Part shown: positions 56,853-64,000 of the stretch, one piece after another
Layout: every line of letters begins with the position of its first letter
How positions within the stretch are numbered: position 1 is the first letter of the stretch
NCBI RefSeq assembly: GCF_009908265.2
Contig: NZ_JAAATX020000001.1
Coordinates: 186,001-250,000, forward strand
DNA length: 64,000 bases
Direction of reading: 5' to 3'
Source: Paragemmobacter amnigenus
GTDB taxonomy: Bacteria; Pseudomonadota; Alphaproteobacteria; Rhodobacterales; Rhodobacteraceae
Notes under the pieces: generated by a model
What the model saw: the letters and a program-made list of their open reading frames with translations, nothing else
Told to the model about the DNA's origin: nothing
Databases searched by the model: none
Program-made: the position numbers and the translations under genes

Positions 56853-58106
56853 TCAGCCGAAGCGGCGGCGCGCGTCCAGCGCAAGGCCGGTGCCGACCGA
56901 TCCCAGCATGTCGCCCGTGGCCAGCCGCGCCTGCGGCAGGGCGGCGGCGACGGTGGCGCGCAGCACCGGCAGATGCGACGACCCGCCGGTCAGGAAGACG
57001 GTGCCGATCCGCCCCGCCTCCACCCCCGCCTGTGCCAGCGTGGCATCGACCAGCGCGCGGATGCGGGCGACGGGGGCGGCCACCGCCGCCTCGAACCGGT
57101 CGCGCCGCGCCATGGGGTTCGGCCCGCCGGTCAGGGGGGCGAGCATCAGGCGCGCCGCCTCCTCGCCGGACAGGGCGATCTTGGCGCGCTCCACCTCCAT
57201 CGCGATGGCATGGCCGTGGCGGTGGTCGATCACATGGATCATGCGGTCGATCAGCTCGGGCCGGTCCGCCTCGTGCCGCAGGCCCTTCATATCGGCCATG
57301 ACGCGCGGGGCATAAAGCGCGTTTATGCGGTGCCATGTCGCCATGTCCTGCCAATAATGGCGCGGCATCAGCCCCTGCCCGCCCTTTGTGGGGGACAGAT
57401 AGCCCAGATGCGGCATCGCCTCGGCCAAGGATAGCAGGCGGTCGAAATCCGTGCCGCCGACGCGGATGCCGCCCGTGGCAAGGATATCCGCCCCCCGATC
57501 CGCCGCCCGCGCCCGTTCCGGCGACAGGCGCAGCACGGACAGGTCCGACGTGCCGCCCCCGATGTCGAAGACCAGCACCAGCTCTTCTGCCGCCAGCCCC
57601 GCCTCGTAATGCAGGGCGGCGGCGACGGGTTCGAACTGGAAGGCGACATGGGCAAAGCCCGCCTCGCGCGCGATCGCCTCCAGCACCGCCTGCGCCGCCG
57701 CATCCCCCGCAGGGTCGTCATCGACGAAATGGACGGGGCGGCCAAGGACCACGCGGTCCACCTTTGGCGCCGCCGCGCGCAGCCGCGCGGCCAGATGGCC
57801 GATGAAGCGCGCCAGCACGTCGCGGAAGCTGACCGCGCGCCCGCCCACCGCCGTGCGGTCATTGACAAGGCCAGAGCCGAGCGTGCTTTTCAGCCCGCGC
57901 ATCAGGCGGCCTTCCTCTCCTTCCAGATAGGCGGCGATGGCGGCGCGGCCGAAATCCGGCGCGGGCCGGTCGGCGTGGAAGAACACGGCCGAGGGCAGCG
58001 TGACCGCCCCGCCCTCCAGCGGCAAAAGGCGCGCGCCCGTGGCATCGGCCAGAGCCACCGTCGAATTCGACGTGCCGAAATCGATCCCCGCAAACAGCCC
58101 GTCCAT
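56853..58106 (-). CDS. Hsp70-family protein, YegD-like
   Basis: 417 residues from ATG 58106 (MDGLFAGIDFGTSNSTVALAD); the frame stays open further up through an intergenic repeat. Actin-like ATPase motifs are GIDFGTSNS, VFDIGGGTSDLSVL and FLTGGSSHLPVLRA. The substrate-binding half of DnaK is missing, as in E. coli YegD. Its clients are unknown. Upstream lies the dispersed repeat and a cluster of hairpins. Confidence 0.88.
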   Translation of the reverse strand: MDGLFAGIDFGTSNSTVALADATGARLLPLEGGAVTLPSAVFFHADRPAPDFGRAAIAAYLEGEEGRLMRGLKSTLGSGLVNDRTAVGGRAVSFRDVLARFIGHLAARLRAAAPKVDRVVLGRPVHFVDDDPAGDAAAQAVLEAIAREAGFAHVAFQFEPVAAALHYEAGLAAEELVLVFDIGGGTSDLSVLRLSPERARAADRGADILATGGIRVGGTDFDRLLSLAEAMPHLGYLSPTKGGQGLMPRHYWQDMATWHRINALYAPRVMADMKGLRHEADRPELIDRMIHVIDHRHGHAIAMEVERAKIALSGEEAARLMLAPLTGGPNPMARRDRFEAAVAAPVARIRALVDATLAQAGVEAGRIGTVFLTGGSSHLPVLRATVAAALPQARLATGDMLGSVGTGLALDARRRFG

Positions 58107-58166
58107 CCCGCCCCCCGGATCCGAAAGCAGGCCCGATACCTCCCCGCCGGAGCCAAGTAAACCCTG

Positions 58167-58199
58167 CCCCATTTTCCGTTCCCAAATATCCACAGGGGG
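58167..58199 (-). repeat. Dispersed intergenic repeat, copy 2
   Basis: Bases 58168-58191 are identical to 21126-21149; ACAGGGGG follows. The hairpin half of copy 1 is not present. It lies upstream of the Hsp70-like gene. Confidence 0.65.
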
Positions 58200-58203
58200 T
58201 GAA

Positions 58204-58306
58204 TTGGCCGGCACGGCCAAGAGGGGGCGCGTGCGCCCCCGGACGGCGGAGCCGCCGCGCCTCCGGCGCGGAGGCGACAGGAAAGCCGTGCGGGCGGAAC
58301 GCCCGC
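58204..58306. repeat. Five consecutive GC-rich hairpins
   Basis: Stems: TTGGCCG/CGGCCAA (58204-58220), GGGGGCG/CGCCCCC (58223-58240), CGGCG/CGCCG (58244-58257), CGCCTCC/GGAGGCG (58258-58275) and GCGGGCG/CGCCCGC (58290-58306). They fill the space between the stop of the FAD oxidoreductase and the Hsp70-like gene. They may end the argE transcript or protect its 3' end. Confidence 0.7.
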
Positions 58307-58309
58307 GCC

Positions 58310-59656
58310 TTACAGCGACGGGCCGGGGATCATGGGCGACCCGTCGGTAAAGCGCGACAGGCGGAATCGGGACAGGTCATGGCCCGGATCGCCCCCCGCC
58401 ACCAGATCGGCCACCACCCGCCCCATGCCCGGCCCGATGCCGAAGCCGTGGCCGCACATGCCCGTGGCGATCACCAGCCCGGGCAACGCCGCCACGCGGT
58501 CCACCACGGGCACCACATCGGGCAGCGTGTCGATCATCCCCGCCCATGCCGCGCGCAGGCGGGGGCGGCCCAGCGCGGGGAAGGCCTCGGCGAAGAAGGT
58601 CTGGAAACGGGCGATGCGGTCCATGTTGGGCGCGGGATTCAGGATGCGCGTCGCCTCGAAGGGCGATGCCTCGTCGCCGCCCCAGCGGCGGGGGGTGGTC
58701 CATGCGTCGGGGTATCCGCGCGGGGCTGCGGGGCGAAAGGCGGTGGAGCGGAAGTCCTTTTTCAGCACGGGCAGATAGATGCCCAGATGGCGGAAGGCGT
58801 CGGGGCCGATGAAGAAGTCATGCCCCGATCCGGGGGCCAGCGTATAGCCGCCATCCTGACGGCGGCGGAAGGCGAAGTCGTCGTCGCAGGCATTGCCCGC
58901 AAAGACCTCGGCCATCGGTTCGGTCGCGGCGACCGAGGCGAGGACGGCAAGCTGCGGGATATTCACCCCCTCGGCCCGCAGGAACAGGGACGACCACGCG
59001 CCCCCCGCCACCACGACCTGATCGCATCCGATGCGGCCCTGTTCGGTGAAGACCCCTGCCACGCGGCCTGCCTGCACATCAAGCCGCCGCACGGCGCAGT
59101 TCTCCACGATCACCGCGCCGCGCGCCTGCGCCCCTTCGGCCAGCAGCGGCACCGCCTGCCACGGTTCGGCGCGGGCGTCCGATGGCGTGAACAGCGCACC
59201 GGTCCATGCCTTGGCGCTGCCCTTCAGCTTTTCGGCCACCGCGCCGCCGGTCATCATGTGGCTGTCGACGCCGAAGGCGCGGGCGTCCGCCAGCCATGCC
59301 TCGAACTTGCCCAGCTCGGCCTCGGTCTTGGCAAGGTAGAGGACACCTTCCTGCCGGAAGCCCAGCCCTTCGCCCATCTCCTGCGCCAGCGTTTTCCACA
59401 GGCGCAGGCTTTCCATCATGATGGGAAGCTCTCCCATGTCGCGGCCCTGCTGGCGGCACCAGCCCCAGTTGCGGCTGGACTGTTCGCCCGCGATGCGCCC
59501 CTTTTCGCAGAGCGTGACGCGCAGGCCCTTTTCGGCAAGGAACCACGCCGTCATGACGCCGATGACGCCGCCGCCCAGCACCACCACGTCGCAGGCGGCG
59601 GGGGGCGGTCCGGCAAAGCGGATGGGCGAGGCGTCAGAGATCGGGAAGCGCATCAT
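58310..59656 (-). CDS. FAD-dependent oxidoreductase, DAO family
   Basis: 448 residues from ATG 59656 (MMRFPISDASPIRF), overlapping the argE stop. The FAD fold motif is VVVLGGGVIGVMTAWFLAEKGLRVTLCEKG near residues 23-52, then SSRNWGWCRQQGRD, a possible site for FAD attachment or substrate binding, and GMCGHGFGIGPGMGRVVADL at the end. The family oxidises amines or amino acids. The neighbour argE hints at amino-acid use, but the substrate is unknown. Confidence 0.87.
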   Translation of the reverse strand: MMRFPISDASPIRFAGPPPAACDVVVLGGGVIGVMTAWFLAEKGLRVTLCEKGRIAGEQSSRNWGWCRQQGRDMGELPIMMESLRLWKTLAQEMGEGLGFRQEGVLYLAKTEAELGKFEAWLADARAFGVDSHMMTGGAVAEKLKGSAKAWTGALFTPSDARAEPWQAVPLLAEGAQARGAVIVENCAVRRLDVQAGRVAGVFTEQGRIGCDQVVVAGGAWSSLFLRAEGVNIPQLAVLASVAATEPMAEVFAGNACDDDFAFRRRQDGGYTLAPGSGHDFFIGPDAFRHLGIYLPVLKKDFRSTAFRPAAPRGYPDAWTTPRRWGGDEASPFEATRILNPAPNMDRIARFQTFFAEAFPALGRPRLRAAWAGMIDTLPDVVPVVDRVAALPGLVIATGMCGHGFGIGPGMGRVVADLVAGGDPGHDLSRFRLSRFTDGSPMIPGPSL

Positions 59657-60822
59657 CGCGACAGCTCGTCCAGCAGGCGTTGCATGAAGCGGTGGCCGGC
59701 CTCGAATTCGGCCAGCGACAGCCATTCGTCGGCCTGATGGGCCTGCGCGATGTCGCCGGGGCCGCAGATGGCGGCGGAATAGCCCGCCTCCTGGAACTGT
59801 CCCGCCTCGGTGCCATAGGAGACGACGCCGGTGCCATTGTCGCCCGTCAGGCGGCGGCAGATCGCCTCGGCCTCTCCTTCCGGCTCAGGCATCAGGGCGG
59901 GAACGCCGAAGAAGCGGTCAAGGTGGATGCCCGCCTCGGGGCGGACGGCCTTCATGGCGGCGTCAAGGCGGGCGACTTCCGAAATGAAGGCTTGGGCATG
60001 GGATTCGAGGTCCTCGCCCGGGACCACCCGCATCTCCAGCGCGAAGCGGCAGTCGGCGGCGGTGATGTTATGCGCGGTCCCGCCCGAGATCATGCCGACA
60101 TGCAGCGTGGTGAAGGGCGGATCGAAGGCCAGCGCCTGCGCGGCGCGGGGTTGGCTTTGGATCCATGCGTTGCGGTCATTGGCCCATTGGATCAGCCGCG
60201 CGCCTTCCATGATGGCCGAGACGCCATAGGGCAGGAGCGAGGAATGCACCTCGAACCCCTTTACATGCACGTGAAAGCCCGTGCCGCCCTTGTGGCCGTT
60301 GATGACCTTCATGGTCGAGGGTTCGCCGATGATGGCGGCCGCACCCTTGGGGACCACGCCCTGCATGGCGGCGATCATGGGGGGCGCGCCGGTGCAGCCC
60401 ACCTCTTCGTCATAGCTCAGCGCGATTTGCAGCGGGCGCTTGACCCCGCGCCGCTGCGCCTCGACCAGCGCCCAGATCGCCAGCGCGTCGAATCCCTTCA
60501 TGTCGCAGGTGCCGCGCCCATAAAGCCGTCCGTCGCGTTCGGTCACGGTCCACGGGTCGGACGTCCAGTGCTGCCCGTCCACGGGGACGACGTCGGTATG
60601 GCCGGACAGGACGACCGCTCCCTCTTCCCACGGGCCGACATGGGCGAAGAGCGCGGCCTTGCTGCGGTCTTCGTTGTAATGGCGGTGGGCGTGGATGCCG
60701 TGGCTGTCAAGGTATTCCTCGACCCAGTCCACCAGCGGCAGGTTGGTGTCACGGCTGACGGTGGGGAATTTTACCAAGCGATCAAGGATTTGGCGCGGCG
60801 ACAGCACGGGTGCGGCGGTCAT
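59653..60822 (-). CDS. argE: Acetylornithine deacetylase
   Basis: 389 residues of the M20A group. It removes the acetyl group of N-acetylornithine to give ornithine. Metal motifs are LSGHTDVVPVDGQHW, GRGTCDMKGFDALAIW and SYDEEVGCTGA; IGEPSTMKVINGHKG and SYGTEAGQFQEAGYSAAICGPG are typical of ArgE. Its end overlaps the FAD oxidoreductase start by ATGA. It is divergent from the ABC transporter operon. Confidence 0.93.
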   Translation of the reverse strand: MTAAPVLSPRQILDRLVKFPTVSRDTNLPLVDWVEEYLDSHGIHAHRHYNEDRSKAALFAHVGPWEEGAVVLSGHTDVVPVDGQHWTSDPWTVTERDGRLYGRGTCDMKGFDALAIWALVEAQRRGVKRPLQIALSYDEEVGCTGAPPMIAAMQGVVPKGAAAIIGEPSTMKVINGHKGGTGFHVHVKGFEVHSSLLPYGVSAIMEGARLIQWANDRNAWIQSQPRAAQALAFDPPFTTLHVGMISGGTAHNITAADCRFALEMRVVPGEDLESHAQAFISEVARLDAAMKAVRPEAGIHLDRFFGVPALMPEPEGEAEAICRRLTGDNGTGVVSYGTEAGQFQEAGYSAAICGPGDIAQAHQADEWLSLAEFEAGHRFMQRLLDELSR

Positions 60823-61025
60823 GTGGGTCTTCCTGCGGTTTCCCGCCCACGTTGGCGCGGCCCGCGCGGGCGGTCAAGGGCGGCGCAAGTGACGTAAGGT
60901 CACCCCGCACAAGCGGCTTGCGGCATTGCGAAAAATCTCTAACACTCTCCCTCAGCGTGCCGGGACGAAGGCAAAGACCACCCGGAAAAGAATAAAGAAT
61001 AACAATGACCTTGGGGGGTCTGCCT

Positions 61026-62036
61026 ATGCCCGATGGGGCTGCGCCTGTCCTCGACGTGCGGGGATTGAAGACCGTTTTCCGCACGCGCGGCGGCGAAATC
61101 CATGCCGTCAATTCCGTCAGCTTCCACCTGCGCCCGGGCGAATTGCTGGGCGTGGTGGGCGAGAGCGGTTCGGGCAAGTCCGTCACGATGATGTCGCTGA
61201 TCGGGCTGTTGCCGTCACCGCCGGCCGAGGTGCGGGCGGGCGAGGTTCTGCTGGGCGGGCGTGACCTGCTGAAGCTGCAACCGCGCGAGTTGCAGGAGGT
61301 GCGGGGCGCGAAGGTGGGCTTCGTCTTTCAGGACCCGATGACCAGCCTGAACCCCGTCTTCACCGTGGGCAACCAGATCATGGAACCCCTGATGAAGCAT
61401 ATGGGGATGTCCAAGGCACAGGCCGAAACCCGCGCGGCGGAGTTGCTGGCGCTGGTCGGCATCCCCGATGCGAAGAAGCGGCTGAAATCCTATCCGCACC
61501 AGTTTTCGGGCGGGATGCGGCAGCGAGTGATGATCGCCATCGCGCTGGCCTGCGATCCCGATGTTCTGATCGCGGATGAGCCGACCACGGCGCTGGACGT
61601 CACCATTCAGGCGCAGATCATCGAGTTGGTGAAGGAGCTGCGCCAGAAGCTGGGCATGGCCATCGTCTGGATCACCCATGATCTGGGCGTGATCGCGGGC
61701 ATCGCGGACCGTGTCATGGTGATGTATGGCGGGCAGGTGGTGGAACAGGCCCCTGTGCGCGAGCTGTTTTCCAACCCGCAGCATCCCTATACCCGCGCGC
61801 TGCTGAAGACCGTGCCGTCGCTGACGGGTGAACGCGCCGCGCGGCTGGAGGTCATTCAGGGCCAGCCGCCCATCCTTGCGGGGGAGCCGGTGGCCTGCCC
61901 GTTCCGCGCGCGCTGCGCCCATGCCTTCGACCGCTGCCATGCCGAAAACCCCCTGCGCCGTGCCATCGACGGGCGGCCTGTAGGTCAGGGGCATGACGTG
62001 GCCTGCCACTGGTCGGCGGGGGGCGCGCATGGCTGA
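61026..62036 (+). CDS. Dipeptide/oligopeptide ABC transporter ATP-binding protein, DppD/OppD-like
   Basis: 336 residues from ATG 61026, preceded by GGGGGG; ATG 61005 is the alternative. Walker A is GESGSGKSV, the Q-loop [12 protein letters not shown], signature FSGGMRQRV, Walker [12 protein letters not shown] and switch WITHDLGV. The C-terminal oligo_HPY zone has [14 protein letters not shown]. It pairs with a DppF-like protein to power peptide or related import. The 203-base gap to argE holds both promoters. Confidence 0.93.
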   Translation: MPDGAAPVLDVRGLKTVFRTRGGEIHAVNSVSFHLRPGELLGVVGESGSGKSVTMMSLIGLLPSPPAEVRAGEVLLGGRDLLKLQPRELQEVRGAKVGFVFQDPMTSLNPVFTVGNQIMEPLMKHMGMSKAQAETRAAELLALVGIPDAKKRLKSYPHQFSGGMRQRVMIAIALACDPDVLIADEPTTALDVTIQAQIIELVKELRQKLGMAIVWITHDLGVIAGIADRVMVMYGGQVVEQAPVRELFSNPQHPYTRALLKTVPSLTGERAARLEVIQGQPPILAGEPVACPFRARCAHAFDRCHAENPLRRAIDGRPVGQGHDVACHWSAGGAHG

Positions 62037-63087
62037 TGGGGCGATGAAATCCCCGCTGGTGCAGGTGCGCGGGCTGAAGATGCATTTCCCCATCCATGCC
62101 GGGCTGCTGCGCCGCAAGGTGGGTGCGGTGAAGGCGGTGGATGGCGTGTCCTTCGACATCTTCGAGGGCGAGACGCTGGGTCTGGTGGGGGAATCCGGCT
62201 GCGGCAAGTCCACCGTCGGGCGCGCGCTCCTCAGGCTTTACGAGTTGACCGAAGGCTCGGTCGTGATCGACGGCGAGGATATCGCCACGCTGGCCCCCGA
62301 TGCCCTGCGGAAGAAACGGCCGACGATGCAGATGGTGTTTCAGGACCCGCAGGCCTCGCTCAACCCGCGCATGACGGTGGCGGCGATCATCGGGGAACCC
62401 TTGGACGAACATACCGGCTGGGACGCCGCGAAGAAAACCGCGCGGGTCTATGAGCTGATGGATCAGGTCGGGCTGAACCGCCGTTTCGCCAACCGCTATC
62501 CGCACGAGTTTTCCGGCGGGCAGCGGCAGCGGATCGGGATTGCCCGCGCGCTGGCGCTGAACCCGAAATTCATCGTCTGCGACGAACCCATCGCGGCGCT
62601 GGACGTGTCCATCCAGGCGCAGGTGGTGAACCTGTTGGAGGATTTGCAGGACCGGCTGGGTCTGACCTATCTCTTCATCAGCCACGATCTGTCGATGGTG
62701 CGCCATATCGCGGATCGCGTGGCGGTCATGTATCTGGGCCAGATCGCGGAACTGTCCCCGCGCGAGGCGCTTTATGCCCGCCCCCTGCATCCCTATGCCG
62801 AGGCGCTGCTGTCGGCCGTGCCGGAACCCGACCCGACGATGGAATCGCGCCGCCAGCGCATCATCCTGAAGGGCGATGTCCCCTCGCCCGCCAATCCGCC
62901 CAAGGGCTGCAACTTCTGCACGCGCTGCCCCAAGGTGATGGCGGTCTGCCGCGAGGTGGAGCCGCGTCTGGCGGAAGTGGAACCCGGGCGCTTTGTCGCC
63001 TGTCACCTGTTCGACAACAATGCCGGGGGGCAAGCATCCCCCGGTGCCGAGGTGCGCGAGCACAACCAACAAGGAGAGCAAAGATGA
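62029..63087 (+). CDS. Dipeptide/oligopeptide ABC transporter ATP-binding protein, DppF/OppF-like
   Basis: 352 residues from ATG 62029, overlapping the DppD-like gene by eight bases. The start MKMHFPI-type segment is [19 protein letters not shown], typical of OppF. Walker [10 protein letters not shown], signature [16 protein letters not shown], Walker [13 protein letters not shown] and switch FISHDLSM are present; the C-terminus has [14 protein letters not shown]. It overlaps the binding-protein gene by ATGA. Confidence 0.94.
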   Translation: MADGAMKSPLVQVRGLKMHFPIHAGLLRRKVGAVKAVDGVSFDIFEGETLGLVGESGCGKSTVGRALLRLYELTEGSVVIDGEDIATLAPDALRKKRPTMQMVFQDPQASLNPRMTVAAIIGEPLDEHTGWDAAKKTARVYELMDQVGLNRRFANRYPHEFSGGQRQRIGIARALALNPKFIVCDEPIAALDVSIQAQVVNLLEDLQDRLGLTYLFISHDLSMVRHIADRVAVMYLGQIAELSPREALYARPLHPYAEALLSAVPEPDPTMESRRQRIILKGDVPSPANPPKGCNFCTRCPKVMAVCREVEPRLAEVEPGRFVACHLFDNNAGGQASPGAEVREHNQQGEQR

Positions 63088-64000
63088 ACTTCAGAACCGC
63101 CCTTCTGGGCGCGGCGGCGGCCTTCGTGCTGGCCCCTGCGGCCCATGCCGAACGGGGCGCCGATGGCGAGGTCAAGGTCTTCTACTATCAGGCCGTGTCC
63201 ACGCTGAACGCCTATCTGTCCTCGGGGACGAAGGACGTGGAAGCCGGATCGCTGGTGCTGGAGCCGCTGGCGGGCTTTGACCAGGACGGGCAGATGTTCC
63301 CGCGTCTGGCGGCGGAAATCCCGACAGTGGAAAACGGCGGCGTCTCGGCCGACCTGACCTCGATCACGTGGAAGCTCAAGGAAGGTCTGGTCTGGTCGGA
63401 CGGCACCCCCGTCACCAGCGCGGACGTCAAGTTCACCTGGGAATATTGCACCCATCCCGAGGGCGGCTGCGCACAGGGCGCGAAATACGAGGGCATCAAG
63501 TCCATCGACACGCCCGACGACCTGACCGTCGTCATCACCTTCGAGGGGCCGAAGCCCTATCCCTATCAGCCCTTCACCGGCGGCACCGCGCCGATCCTGC
63601 AGAAGGCGCAGTTCGAGGCCTGCCTTGGCGCCGCGGCGGCCAGCTGCGTGGAACAGAACTCCAAGCCCGTGGGCACCGGCCCCTTCATCGTCACCGATTT
63701 CAAGGTGAACGACGTGGTGACCTTCGAAGCCAACCCCAACTACCGTGATCCCGCGAAGCCCGCCTTCGCCAAGGTCACGCTGAAGGGCGGCGGCGACGCG
63801 CTGGCCGCGGCCTCGGCCGTGATGGAGACGGGCGAGTTCGACTATGCCTGGAACACCCAGATCAACCCCGAACAGCAGGCCCAGATGGAAGCCGGCGGCA
63901 AGGGCAGCTTTGTCAACGCCTTCGGCACGCTGGTCGAGCGGATCGAGATCAACATGACCAACCCCGATCCGGCCCTGCCGGAAGGCGAGCGGTCGACGGT
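63084..64000 (+). CDS. Peptide ABC transporter substrate-binding protein, SBP_bac_5 family (partial)
   Basis: The first 305 residues of a periplasmic binding protein that runs off the right edge. AAGGAGAGCAAAG precedes ATG 63084, which overlaps the DppF-like stop. The signal peptide is [22 protein letters not shown]. The family pattern is seen in [37 protein letters not shown] and [15 protein letters not shown]. The permease genes should lie to the right. Ligand unknown; the family binds peptides, nickel, opines or glycosides. Confidence 0.93.
   Translation, partial: MNFRTALLGAAAAFVLAPAAHAERGADGEVKVFYYQAVSTLNAYLSSGTKDVEAGSLVLEPLAGFDQDGQMFPRLAAEIPTVENGGVSADLTSITWKLKEGLVWSDGTPVTSADVKFTWEYCTHPEGGCAQGAKYEGIKSIDTPDDLTVVITFEGPKPYPYQPFTGGTAPILQKAQFEACLGAAAASCVEQNSKPVGTGPFIVTDFKVNDVVTFEANPNYRDPAKPAFAKVTLKGGGDALAAASAVMETGEFDYAWNTQINPEQQAQMEAGGKGSFVNAFGTLVERIEINMTNPDPALPEGERST

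Overview
The window is a dense, high-GC chromosomal segment of an alphaproteobacterium, almost certainly a member of the Rhodobacteraceae. The evidence is a complete 14-gene complex I (nuo) operon carrying the extra small reading frames known from Paracoccus and Rhodobacter (DUF5333- and DUF5337-like proteins, lipoproteins, a carboxymuconolactone-decarboxylase-like protein), the nuoN-birA-coaX-rnj tail, a cyanide-insensitive-type bd oxidase and many four-base ATGA/GTGA gene overlaps. The genus cannot be fixed from the sequence alone. I see no tRNA, rRNA, insertion sequence, prophage or CRISPR array.

Region by region: 1-6.8 kb (minus strand) holds a molybdopterin-binding protein, an XdhC/CoxI-type protein, a low-complexity OmpA-family protein with its own terminator, and a VWA/MoxR pair resembling CoxE/CoxD. 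This looks like a molybdenum-hydroxylase maturation module whose enzyme is not in view. 6.9-22.7 kb (plus strand) carries a glycosyltransferase, a Rhodobacteraceae-type unknown, pyrC-pyrE, dnaB, an L-fucose-dehydrogenase-like SDR, an alr-mlaE-mlaF-membrane protein operon, a two-TM coiled-coil protein, radA, a cvpA-like gene, purF and two more SDRs. 22.7-44.7 kb (minus strand) is one long probable transcription unit of 25 genes, nuoA to rnj, with nine non-nuo genes interleaved between or just after the subunit genes.

45-47.5 kb has creA (plus) facing a gph-DegT aminotransferase pair (minus) across a cluster of four perfect hairpins. 47.6-55.3 kb (plus) has glmU-glmS-alkD-like (translationally coupled), moaA and cydAB of the cyanide-insensitive type. 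55.3-60.8 kb (minus) has a DUF1304 membrane protein, an M20 amidohydrolase, an Hsp70-like ATPase, an FAD oxidoreductase and argE. From 61 kb (plus) a dipeptide/oligopeptide ABC importer begins; its binding protein runs off the right edge.

Functionally the window joins respiration (complex I, bd oxidase), cofactor synthesis and attachment (moaA, coaX, birA, Mo-enzyme maturation), envelope precursor synthesis (glmU, glmS, alr, mlaEF), pyrimidine and purine synthesis (pyrC, pyrE, purF) and replication or repair (dnaB, radA, AlkD-like). The least explained parts are the accessory genes and RNA hairpins inside the nuo operon, several clusters of tandem hairpins, a 12-bp-period tandem repeat found in two intergenic regions, and a dispersed intergenic repeat present three times.
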